A stretch of DNA of 64,000 nucleotides from Lactarius indigo (lineage: Eukaryota > Basidiomycota > Agaricomycetes > Russulales > Russulaceae), in NCBI GenBank assembly GCA_025766275.1, contig JAFKAC010000044.1:1-64000 (forward strand), written 5' to 3'. Below the pieces are notes generated by a model that ran no database searches, was not told where the DNA came from, and worked only from the letters and a program-made list of their open reading frames with translations. Position 1 is the first letter of the stretch. Every line of letters begins with the position of its first letter. Of the stretch, positions 31,781-41,019 are shown piece after piece. Position numbers and translations under genes: made by a program.

Positions 31781-34700
31781 GAAGGAAGGATGGGCTTGCT
31801 GGCCATGGGGATGGCAGTGGGCGCGGCTGGCTCACTCAGGGGTTGTCCAAGGAGGTCGTGGGACCCGAAGGCGCGTGAGGTCAGCGCAAGTGCCTCATAA
31901 GCAGCCGTGGTACCCGGGTTTTCTCCAAGGACGGGCTCGTCATGAACCACGGAAAGGAGGTAGTTGCCCTCCTCATCACGCAGAGCATGGAAACGGGGGC
32001 AGAGGTCATCGAAGGGGGCAAAGTAGCGCGTTCCTCCGACAGAAACAATGATCTCCGCAGTCCTGGCCTCAGTGGCCATCTGACGCAGGCGTGCGGTGGC
32101 AGCCGCAACCTGTTCAGAGGTGGAATGGCGGAGGGAGCCGGTGGGGCCCGGGAACATGTCGCGAATACGCTCAGCGACACTCTCCGGACGAAGGCCAGCG
32201 CCGGGCCCACCGTTGTTGTCTTGTACCAGGCGAGGGGCGTCGGAAAGAGAGGCGGTGGCAGCGCCTGTCTTCACAACACGGGTATCCGCTCGCGTGGTGG
32301 GAAAAGCAGGGGCCAAGGGGCCCTGCACAGAGGTGGGCGAGTAAGCCCGGGAGCGTTTGGCAGCGCGCTCCGCAGGCAGTTCGTCCTTTCTTGCGACGTC
32401 CGTGGCACGCGTGACCATGCGTGCGCGGGGGCGGGACAGTGGCGCAGGGGCGAGGGGCGAGGGGGGGCGTGAGGGAGCAGAGGCGAGGGCAGCTAGCGCC
32501 TCGTCATCGAAGAGGTTAACGTCAGCCGGAGGTGAGACGTCTGCGGGGCCGTCATCAACGTGCGCTGGGGGCGTCGGCGTCTCAGGCTCGGTGGGGCGCT
32601 TGAGAATGCTCTTAGGGGCGGCGGGGGGGGGAGCAGAGGGGTTGGCGACTTTGGGAACGCGCCTCGGAGGCGGGAAGTCCCCACGGACCGGGCACTGACG
32701 CGGAGAACGCGCGTTGTGGCCCAGCTTCTTGCAGAGGATGCAGGGGAACTTGCAATCGCAAATTCCGGTCACCTTGTGCGGACCTGCACACTCGAAGTCA
32801 TGATCCTTGATGTGATGGTTCCCACCACATCGTACGCAGCGATTCCTTCCGTTCCACTTGCAGGCGGGGCTGTTCAAGACGTGTCCCATCTCGAAACAAC
32901 GCGCACACTGCTTGGGGCGGGGAGAGTCGCCGGCAAAAACGAACTTGACACCGTAGCTGAACATGGAGATGCCAGCCTCGATGGCGGTCTTGGTGACCGA
33001 CTTGTCCTCGTCGATGTAGGCGAGAATGACGGTGGACGTGGCGCCCTTGATCTTCGTCACGTCGGACATCCAATGAGGACGGTGGACGAACGTGGCGTTC
33101 TGGAAAGCGGGGTTCCGGGTCAGCTCGTCACAAAGGTCGTCCTCATCGTAGAGAACGCCTTCGGGGTTCGCAACGAGGACGTCGCGGAGCTGCGCCCAAC
33201 ACCACCCTTCAGTCGGAACAAGGTTGGAGCCAGGGAAGGGCTGGCACAGGTATTTGCTGAAGGACATGATGCGCTCCATGGGTACCTTGCCGGTGATTGT
33301 GTAGACGAAGTTGCCAGTCTTGGCAACCTCCTTCGACCAGGCGCCGGACAGCAGCCTGATCGGATTAGAAGTTTGGCGTTCAATCGCCGTGCGGACCTGC
33401 TGGACAATGTGGCCCGGGTTGGTTGCGCGAAGCGCCTTCTCAGCCTTCTCATCATCAAGACCGCCATAACGGACGACGACGACCCGCGTGACGCTGCGGG
33501 AGGCAGGGGAGGTGGAGGGTTTGAGTTTGCCACCAGGCGTGCGTCCCTGTGCACCAGCGTGAGCCTTAGCCAAGGGAGCAGACGTGGCCTGCTGCGAGAT
33601 CGCTTTAGCCATCACCACCGAGTACGAGGGTCCGCGTCTGCCAACGCTAATGAACCCGTCGTTTGCAACAGCCGTACGTGACCCGGCGCCTGGCCCAGAG
33701 CTGGGCGCGGCGCGTGTTGGGACAGAGGGGGCCGCCGCCCGAGGTGCGGGAGGGGTAACACCTGGCTGCACAGGTGAGGGGGGAGAAGTATGTGCATGTC
33801 TGCCGCCGCGGTTGCGTGTGCGGCGCGGGGGAGACGGGACAGGAGGTGTAGTCGAGCTCCCTTCCTTCCTCTGCTCAGCAGACTCAGGAGAGGGAGTGTC
33901 CAGTGGGGCGACGAGGGCCAGCTCAGGAGCTGGGGGACTATCCACTCGCGGAGCCTCAAGGGACGGGAAAGGTGTCTCCTCCCTTGCAGCAGGGAGGTCA
34001 GCAGGGCGTGCCGGAAGAGGGTGCGGCCCTGGGCGAGTGCGGAGGTCGACCGCACGGACAGTGTCCGCGAGGTGCTCAACGCGCGCGGCGAGAGGGGCCA
34101 AGAGCTCCCGGACTGCAGAGATTATCCGCGTTTCCTGGCTCAAGGGTCCATCATCCGCTCTAACCTGGCCACGAGGGGTGGAGGGATCGTCCTCCATGGC
34201 GTTAGCGGGGTTGTGCATAGAGCTTCCAACGTCCCGCAGTGCCGCCGCCCCCTCGTCAATCTGCAACGGTGCCACCATCTCCGGACGGTCAGCACCAGAC
34301 AAAGAAAGAGTGTGCGCACCAGCTACCGCCGGCGCGACCGGAGGACCAAGGTACAGATCCTCGACGGAGCTCGTGTATCCCGGGTCATAGGCCGGGTCCG
34401 TATCGAGGATGCGTTCGGCAACGGCGGCGACGACCGCACCAGCCGCAGGGCTCTGCCGCGCATCTTCGAGAGTCATAGGCATGTCCGCCTCAACTGGGGT
34501 GAAGGCTGCGGGGGCAGCAGGAGCCGCGGAGGAAGGGCGTGCCACACCTTCCGCGGATCTCTTCGAGCCAGAGAGAGGGGCGGGAGAGCGCCCACGCGCC
34601 GCCTCGACCGCCATCTTGCCTGTCTTCGATTTCGGCGTCTTCTTCTTCTGTTTGAGGGCGGCAATAGCCTGCTCCTCGCGGAAATCGGCGTCGGCGTTCG

Positions 34701-37179
34701 ACTGCGCCGTCTTCCAGAGGCCCGCCTTATATTTCTCCGCCCTCTCCGCCGTGAGGGAGCGAGCCTCCGCGCCGACGTCGGGCCAGATGCGTGCAAGCTC
34801 TAGGTTGAGGTAGCGGTCCCTCGTCCAGGTCTGAGCTTCCGCCTCCACGGAGGGCCATTGCTCTTCAAGCGCCTGGCCGACCCAAGTTTGATACTGGGCA
34901 GCAATGTACCCCTTAGCAAACTCACGCTTTTCAGCAATGAGCGCCTGAGCATCGTCACCGCACTTCTCAAGGACGTAGTCCAGAGACAGGGAGCGGAGCG
35001 CCTCAGCCTTCGCCTTGGCCAACTCCGTGTCCTTCCACTGTCTCCACTCGGTCTCCGCTTCCTTGACCGCGGCGCGGCGATAGTCGTCCCGCACCGAATC
35101 AAGGAAGGCCTCCCGCTCTGCCGCAGCAGCCGAAGCATCGTACTCCTCCTTCCATTTAAGTTTCAGCTCCTCAACGTTAGTAAGAGCCTGGCGTGTCCGC
35201 ACGACTTGGTCCTTCAGACGGTCGCCGTCGACTTCCAGGCGGGCCAAGAGCATCCTCAAGGCCTCATCCACTTCACGCCCGACCAGCGAGGTCAAGAGTT
35301 CGTCCCGCCATTCCTCGAACTCGGGTTCAAGTTCAGAGCGGATCTGGTTCTTGTACTCAATGACCTCCATCTGGCAGATGTGGGTCCATTTAGCTTCCTC
35401 GTCCATCACCCGGCTGCCAGTGGCCGTCAGCTCACTGGACAGCTGCGCAACCAGCTCCTTAATGAGTCCAAGTTGCGTCTCGGGGACAGGGAAAGCGTCG
35501 TCCAACTGGAACCGATCATCGCAAGGTTCAAGAGGGAACGTACTTTGTTTAAAGAAGGAGGTGCTGTCGAGCACGCCAGCAATCGTGGATGACAATAGAA
35601 TCGTCACACCACGTAGCCACGCATTCGAGCTGAGCGCCCTCTCATCCTGCTGGTTTGGTGGGCCGATGCCCAGCGTGAGCGCGGCACTGACAAGGTCAAA
35701 TGCATGCGTCAGGTTCTCACCCCGGCCAGCGAGCAGGCCGCGTGGGAGGGGGAGGAGCGGCTCCCGTCGCACGTAATCCGCATATCCAATTCGCTGAGCA
35801 TTGAGCTCGCGGCGATGGCGGTCAGCCCAAGCCATAAGCGTGTTTGGATCGGGCGCGTCCGGGATCTGGGAAGGGTGGACCGCGGCAACCTGTCGCAGCT
35901 CATCCAAGATGGCGCGGGCTGTACGGGTTCCGGCATCCTCCCAGTAGGCCGCTGGCGAGGGTACGGGGGTCGGAGTGGAGCCTGTCGGCGCGACGTAGGC
36001 GCTCGACATGTGGCCCGCCCCGTCCGCATGTCCCGCGTCGTCGACAACGGGGGCGGTCGGGGGCGACACATCCGGGACCGGCGCCAACGGACCCTCCAAG
36101 AAGGTCGTCTGCGCCGCAGGAGTCGGTGTCGGCGTGGAGGAGGAGGTGCTGTCCCCATCACCAGCAGGAGCCGGATCAGGAGCACCACTCGCTTCGCGAA
36201 AGGAGACGGAGGGGCGTCTACTGAGGGGGGGGACAATCGACCCGGAGCGCCGTGTAACACGACGCAAGGCCCGCTCAGCAGCCGCCGCCTCCCGGGGCGT
36301 GATCAACTCAACGCTATCACTGCTAATGGAGATGGGCGCCTCTCGTCGCCCACGCCCATCAGAGGAAGGCGAGGAGGAAGCAGGAACCTCAGGGGCAGCA
36401 CCGATCGCCGCCGCCAAGGCAGGGGCAAAAGGACGACCACCATTGGCCCGCCACGAATAGATGGCCTCACGCGCGGAAGCAGCGTGGACCGAATGTTTGT
36501 GAATGTCCTCACGGAGCCGTGTGAGACGCGTTGCGAAGGCGTGTTCGACGGCCGCAAGGAGGTTATCAGAAGGTTGGTGACGGATCAAGAATTCGGTGAT
36601 CGTAACACCGGGGACACGATGCATCCAGCAGGCAAGGTCCCACACAGTGGGGTCGCCAACACGGTTGACCGAGTAGTCCCGTTGGAGATGTTCAAGGGAT
36701 TCCGGGGGGGCGCGACCACACTCATCCATCCAGAGGCGGTGAATGGCGCGGGCTTCCCGTTCAAAAGTTGTATCCGGAGTAGGTGTAGGAGAGGACGCTG
36801 GTCGCAAGGCCAAGACGGGCACCACGGGCGTCAGCGGAGAGGGGTTCATCAGCTCAGGGTCCTGAACAGCCGCGACAGAGTCAGCGGTGAGGACCAGGGC
36901 AGGGGCAGGGTAAGCATCCGGAGCCGAAGTATTCAAGCTCGCGGGCGTGTTGTCAGGAACAGCTGGAGGACCGGCGGGGGTTTGGGGAGCGACCGAAGTG
37001 TTCAAGTCGCCCACTGGGAGTGGGGCGTCGGGGGTAGGTGCATAGGTCTCGCCAACGGCTGCCTCCATGGCCATCTGGTCGAGCGCGGTGTGTATAACTG
37101 GTAGAGGCGGAGCCTCATGAAGGGTTGGGGAGGGGGAGGGCTCCCGGAGAGCGGCGAAACGGTCTTGGGACTGCTCCAT
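31753..37179 (-). CDS. LINE ORF1 protein, Gag-like with zinc knuckles, unusually long
   Basis: Uninterrupted 1808 codons from the ATG at 37179 to TGA at 31753. The N-terminal half is Pro/Ser/Thr-rich and looks disordered. The middle (roughly residues 600-850) is strongly charged and helical, with repeated Trp/Glu/Ala-rich heptad-like segments (EAETEWRQWKDTELAKAKAE), probably a coiled coil. The C-terminal third has a nucleic-acid-binding part: an RRM-like region, then three Cys/His knuckles at about 1420-1495 (CARCFEMGHVLNSPAC, CVRCGGNHHIKDHDFEC, CILCKKLGHNARSPRQC), as in I/Tad-clade ORF1 proteins. Those I know are usually about 400-700 residues, so this one is long. The large plus-strand frames over this interval are antisense shadows of GC-rich coding DNA. 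Confidence 0.88.
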   Translation of the reverse strand: MEQSQDRFAALREPSPSPTLHEAPPLPVIHTALDQMAMEAAVGETYAPTPDAPLPVGDLNTSVAPQTPAGPPAVPDNTPASLNTSAPDAYPAPALVLTADSVAAVQDPELMNPSPLTPVVPVLALRPASSPTPTPDTTFEREARAIHRLWMDECGRAPPESLEHLQRDYSVNRVGDPTVWDLACWMHRVPGVTITEFLIRHQPSDNLLAAVEHAFATRLTRLREDIHKHSVHAASAREAIYSWRANGGRPFAPALAAAIGAAPEVPASSSPSSDGRGRREAPISISSDSVELITPREAAAAERALRRVTRRSGSIVPPLSRRPSVSFREASGAPDPAPAGDGDSTSSSTPTPTPAAQTTFLEGPLAPVPDVSPPTAPVVDDAGHADGAGHMSSAYVAPTGSTPTPVPSPAAYWEDAGTRTARAILDELRQVAAVHPSQIPDAPDPNTLMAWADRHRRELNAQRIGYADYVRREPLLPLPRGLLAGRGENLTHAFDLVSAALTLGIGPPNQQDERALSSNAWLRGVTILLSSTIAGVLDSTSFFKQSTFPLEPCDDRFQLDDAFPVPETQLGLIKELVAQLSSELTATGSRVMDEEAKWTHICQMEVIEYKNQIRSELEPEFEEWRDELLTSLVGREVDEALRMLLARLEVDGDRLKDQVVRTRQALTNVEELKLKWKEEYDASAAAAEREAFLDSVRDDYRRAAVKEAETEWRQWKDTELAKAKAEALRSLSLDYVLEKCGDDAQALIAEKREFAKGYIAAQYQTWVGQALEEQWPSVEAEAQTWTRDRYLNLELARIWPDVGAEARSLTAERAEKYKAGLWKTAQSNADADFREEQAIAALKQKKKTPKSKTGKMAVEAARGRSPAPLSGSKRSAEGVARPSSAAPAAPAAFTPVEADMPMTLEDARQSPAAGAVVAAVAERILDTDPAYDPGYTSSVEDLYLGPPVAPAVAGAHTLSLSGADRPEMVAPLQIDEGAAALRDVGSSMHNPANAMEDDPSTPRGQVRADDGPLSQETRIISAVRELLAPLAARVEHLADTVRAVDLRTRPGPHPLPARPADLPAAREETPFPSLEAPRVDSPPAPELALVAPLDTPSPESAEQRKEGSSTTPPVPSPPRRTRNRGGRHAHTSPPSPVQPGVTPPAPRAAAPSVPTRAAPSSGPGAGSRTAVANDGFISVGRRGPSYSVVMAKAISQQATSAPLAKAHAGAQGRTPGGKLKPSTSPASRSVTRVVVVRYGGLDDEKAEKALRATNPGHIVQQVRTAIERQTSNPIRLLSGAWSKEVAKTGNFVYTITGKVPMERIMSFSKYLCQPFPGSNLVPTEGWCWAQLRDVLVANPEGVLYDEDDLCDELTRNPAFQNATFVHRPHWMSDVTKIKGATSTVILAYIDEDKSVTKTAIEAGISMFSYGVKFVFAGDSPRPKQCARCFEMGHVLNSPACKWNGRNRCVRCGGNHHIKDHDFECAGPHKVTGICDCKFPCILCKKLGHNARSPRQCPVRGDFPPPRRVPKVANPSAPPPAAPKSILKRPTEPETPTPPAHVDDGPADVSPPADVNLFDDEALAALASAPSRPPSPLAPAPLSRPRARMVTRATDVARKDELPAERAAKRSRAYSPTSVQGPLAPAFPTTRADTRVVKTGAATASLSDAPRLVQDNNGGPGAGLRPESVAERIRDMFPGPTGSLRHSTSEQVAAATARLRQMATEARTAEIIVSVGGTRYFAPFDDLCPRFHALRDEEGNYLLSVVHDEPVLGENPGTTAAYEALALTSRAFGSHDLLGQPLSEPAAPTAIPMASKPILPSCVTSPSAQ

Positions 37180-37308
37180 AGAGCTCTAGACAGCGTCGAC
37201 GGTCACGAGGACACCAGGCGTGTTCGTCAACGGGGGATATATTCGCAAGGTATGTACGAGTACCAACACCCAAAAGGGAAGGTGGTGGTATGAGAAGAAG
37301 GAGGGTTG

Positions 37309-37323
37309 CGCTCACCATCTATT
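37309..37323 (+). repeat. LINE target-site duplication, right copy
   Basis: Second copy of cgctcaccatctatt, marking the 5' end of the LINE at about 37308; copy A exon 3 continues directly after it. Confidence 0.9.
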
Positions 37324-39720
37324 CAAAAATGGAAATTGCAAAATGGAGAGATGGAATCGAGAGAGATCGGCAGCATTCGGTAAGGTCCACATTCGTTCCT
37401 CCTCATGCCTCTCCACTTCAACCCTACTTCTTCAGAAATTGACGAATGGGGACGAACGATGACCGTCAATTTCATGCTCCTTCTGTCTCCGCTCCTGGTC
37501 CCTCGCGACCCAGAAACCGTCGTCGTGAGCCGTCAGTACCTATATACCCAGGACTTGTCTTCGATAATAATCTTAACCTTGCACAGAGGAACTCTTTGCC
37601 AGTCCGTCACTTCCAGAAATTCTTTGGAACTTTAGCCGTTACAAGGACCGTGCACGTATCACCCTCGAACAAAACCCTCACTTCTATTTGCGTTGCCCTG
37701 TCGATGAAAGTGCATATACACCTACGTTTCGGCGCTACCCACTTCAGGACCCAAGCGGAGCACTTGAACACAATGACACTGTCTATGTTTTGTTCGATAG
37801 GGCATCCCGCGTGTTTCTTGATTCCGAACACAATCCCAGAATCTTTGGAAACGTGTGGTCGCTGAATGGGTCCTTGATCTTCAGAGGTTTGTGCCGTGTT
37901 TTCCTATCCCGCCGCTTCCGTTCCGACGTATTTCTAGACGACTCCGGAGTACTTGAAGGAGAGCAACTTATTAGAAGTTCTAGCACCCGAGACAAATTGT
38001 GGTACCGCGAGCAGCCAGTAGTGTTCCACGACTCCGAGTTCTGTCACGGTTCCCAATTGACTCGGAATCACCGTTGCTTGCGGCCTATTGTAACAACATC
38101 GTTTGGCGATTTCCCAACAGGGGGGACATTCGGGGACTGGAAAGCTCTCAGTCGCCCGGCGTCGCACCCTATTAATATACACATCTACGGTTCACGGGGA
38201 TCTCCTATATCTGCAAACAGTCTGGTATGTTTACATGTGTCTACTTACTCCGACACCTCACGAGAGCCTCTGCATAGGACCTACCTCCACCACCTCCAAC
38301 ATCTGAGCGACCAGGATACCCCGTGTATTACACGACTATTAACACGCTCGACGATGATATGCTTCTGGGAATATTCAATTACTATAGACTGCGTAATCAG
38401 TATTCTTGGAATGTCCGACTTGGGTGGTGCAAGCTCTCTCATGTTTGTCGAAGATGGCGTTACCTCGTGCTCTCCTCAGCATTCCACCTGAGTGTGCATA
38501 TTCCCTGCACAAATGGAGCCCCAATAGTGGACACGCTTCGCCATTTACCCCCCCTTCCGCTCTTTGTCGACTACTGGCACGCCACTGAGCCTATAAGTGA
38601 TCAAGATGAATTTGGAATATATCACGCGTTCTTGCAGCGTGGTCGCATACGTCGAATTAACCTCCACCTCCCGCCTTTGATTTTGCACAAGTTCCTTTTG
38701 CTCGTGGATGAACCTTTCCCAATATTGGAACACCTTTCCCTTTCCTTCACAGCTGATAAAATCACAATTCTCACACTCCCCAAGACCTTTATGGCCCCAA
38801 ATCTACGCCATCTCGCTCTTGTCGGCGTCAGTCTTCCAAAAAGATTACGGTTTCTCTCCTCTACAATCTCCCTCGTCACACTCGTCCTCACGGACATCCG
38901 ACCTTCTGGTTACTTTCTTCCGAGGCAACTAGTAGCGCGACTTCAGTACCTCCCACAGCTCGAAACATTGTCAATCGGTTTTTTGATTCCCATACCCCGT
39001 CCCAGGGCCGAGAGGGAACTGTTGGGTAAACCGGGAAACACCGTGACGCTTCCTAGCTTGAAAAACTTCGCTTTTCGAGGCGTTAGTACATATTTGGAAC
39101 GCCTTGTCGCTCAAATTAGCGCCCCTCTTCTGGAGCGACTCAACGTCACGTTATTCAATCAAATCGCCTTTTCAATACCGCATCTGTCCCTCTTCACCAA
39201 TAGGGCTGAAGGGCTCAAGCTCCCCACCGCGAAGGTTATGTTTTGGCGCGATGCGGTCTACATAAGTACGGACCACCACAGTGCGCAGCGGTACGATGGA
39301 TGCTTCATCCTGCGTGTAATGTGCAAGCAGCTGGACTGGCAAATCGACTGTGCAGCCCAGATCTGCAGGGCGCTTATGCCAGCGCTCTCTGGTGTAGAGA
39401 AGCTCACACTCAACTTCTACGAACAGGTGATGCCGACAGAATGGCAGAATGGTGAGATCGACGGCGCAACGTGGCACGAACTTCTCAGGTCGTTCGCCGG
39501 TGTGAAGGAACTTCGTATTTGTGGAGCGCTGTTGGAGGAGCTTTCTCGTGTGCTGGAAGTGGACGAAATAGGGTCAGACCCGGAGTTACTACCTGGTCTG
39601 CAAGAACTCGTAAGCGACTTCGAGGGGAAGCACTCGGACAGGCTGTTTGGCTCGTTCATTCATGCTCGTCGGGTCGCGGGTCGCCCAGTTCGCTCATTGC
39701 TCCGCGTTCCTCACCAATAA

Positions 39721-41019
39721 TACCGCTTCTTGATTAGCCCCTTATCCTTTCCTCAGTACCTGTGTTAGCTCCTACTGCCCCTATAGTAACCATCGACACG
39801 GTCCCTCTACTATCAGTGCTGCGTTCTAACTAGGTGTGGGAACATTCCCTTGATGGTACATCACCGGATCACTGGCACAGTTTGCTGCATCGCCCCCTCA
39901 AACCCACCTGCCGCAAGGATAAGGACAGAAGAGAGCATAAGTCATTAAATGCCCTTGTTTGTGTATCACAAGGAAGATGTAGACTTGCAGAGAACTATGG
40001 GGTTGGCTAATGTAAGGAACACTTTCGTCGGCAATATTATGGAGCGACCTGACTCTCTTGCATACGCGTGATTGCAGGTTAGTAGCGCCACTAAAAAGCG
40101 CCATGATATAATTTGTGGCCCCACAAATAGCACCGCAACAATTCGCCCCTCACCCCATCGTCGTCAAGAGAACTTGAAGATCCGTGCTTCGCTCCCTATA
40201 AGTACTCCCGCCCAAATATTGCTCCAACTCATAGTGCCCTTTCAGAATAAAAACCGCCATGGCTCGTATCTCCGCGAGACGGTTTGTGTTCGCGTGCGGA
40301 AGTAGATATAGGGACCAACCTGAGCGCCACAATGCTCGCCGACGCTTGTATCTGGGGAGAAGAAGGGGTGAACACGGAGACAGGCATACTCATAACGGTG
40401 GAAGTTGGCATGGTTAACGCAGTAGGTGAGGACATGGTGGGAAGGTGCGCGTGAGGGGAACGGCGGGCGATGGGGGTAGCGTCGTCAAAGGAAAACGTGC
40501 GTCGCGAGTTGCAAAGTTTGTCGTGGCAGGTGTGTGCTGTGGCGTAGTACTCGAGCCCCGCGGGAGCAGAGCCGGTGCCGGCGCCGGTACAGAGAACCCT
40601 CGTGAGAATAAGTGGGGTGTCATCCGGTGTCGGGCAGGGGTAAGAGTAGGGACTCAGAGTAGTTCTATTCCTGTCGGGATATTGGTAGTAAGTGGTACGC
40701 ACCGCCTATTCGCAGCAGCTTGGGTGGACTGTACGTTGGCGAAAACAAAGAGATGGGACCATGTTGGGTACGGCAGGGGGAAGTGGGACGAACGGCGGTG
40801 TGACCCAGATGCACGTTGAACGGAAACGGATCGGTGGGGTGGAGGTGCTGGTGAAGTATACAGTATGACACATGCCGCTTTCCAAATACAAAACACCCCC
40901 AGAAAGGCAACACTAGCTCCTGCATTCGCCTTTCCCTGTGTCATATCAAGCTTCGACCCCCAACAGCTCCCCCGCATGTCCAGGTCGGAAGATCTTTGAG
41001 TCCGATATAATACAGCACA
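39721..41019. other. Intergenic spacer between array copies A and B
   Basis: About 1.3 kb. Blocks near 39745-40140 and 40430-40480 resemble DNA downstream of copy C (48605-48970, 49510-49560), so the duplicated unit extends beyond the genes. Minus-strand frames at 40229-40702 and 40654-41178 are not recognised. A TATAA-like segment lies just upstream of the copy B start. Confidence 0.4.

Larger units (their letters stand above)
19578..37308 (-). mobile_element. Tad-like non-LTR retrotransposon (LINE), with a nested LTR element
   Basis: Minus-strand LINE, about 9.9 kb once the nested LTR element and its 5-bp duplication are removed. Its 3' end is a 28-bp poly-T on the plus strand (19578-19605), i.e. 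a poly-A tail. Order in element sense: a 129-bp 5' UTR, ORF1 (37179-31753), ORF2 (from 31780, overlapping ORF1 by 28 bp, ending 19885), a 3' UTR of about 280 bp and the poly-A tail. Endonuclease, reverse transcriptase and RNase H in ORF2, plus a zinc-knuckle ORF1, fit the Tad/I-like group. It is flanked by a 13-15 bp target duplication and appears full length. Both ORFs were open before the LTR element landed, so this was probably a recently active copy. Confidence 0.93.
19130..39720 (+). pseudogene. F-box array copy A, split by a nested transposon insertion
   Basis: Same seven-exon plan as copies B, C and E. Exon 1 is 19130-19308, exon 2 is 19368-19499, and exon 3 begins at 19555 and is cut at 19577 by a LINE. 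It resumes at 37324-37379 after the duplicated target, and the two halves add to 79 bp, the size in every intact paralog. Exons 4-7: 37436-37531, 37587-37886, 37938-38224, 38278-39720. Exon 4 is 96 bp instead of 100; the missing 4 bp near its start shift the frame to an early stop, so the gene is dead apart from the insertion. Exon 7 keeps an open frame with the F-box-like segment (VYYTTINTLDDDMLLGIFNY, WCKLSHVCRRWRYLV) and a leucine-rich C-terminal part. The 5' exons could still be transcribed up to the LINE. Family known to me only as F-box-like; no substrate can be inferred. Confidence 0.85.

Noticed and set aside
35704..37104. 466-codon plus-strand frame, and similar long frames at 32560-33681 and 33790-34803
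   Set aside because: Antisense to LINE ORF1; low-complexity Arg/Gly-rich products typical of shadows of GC-rich coding DNA.
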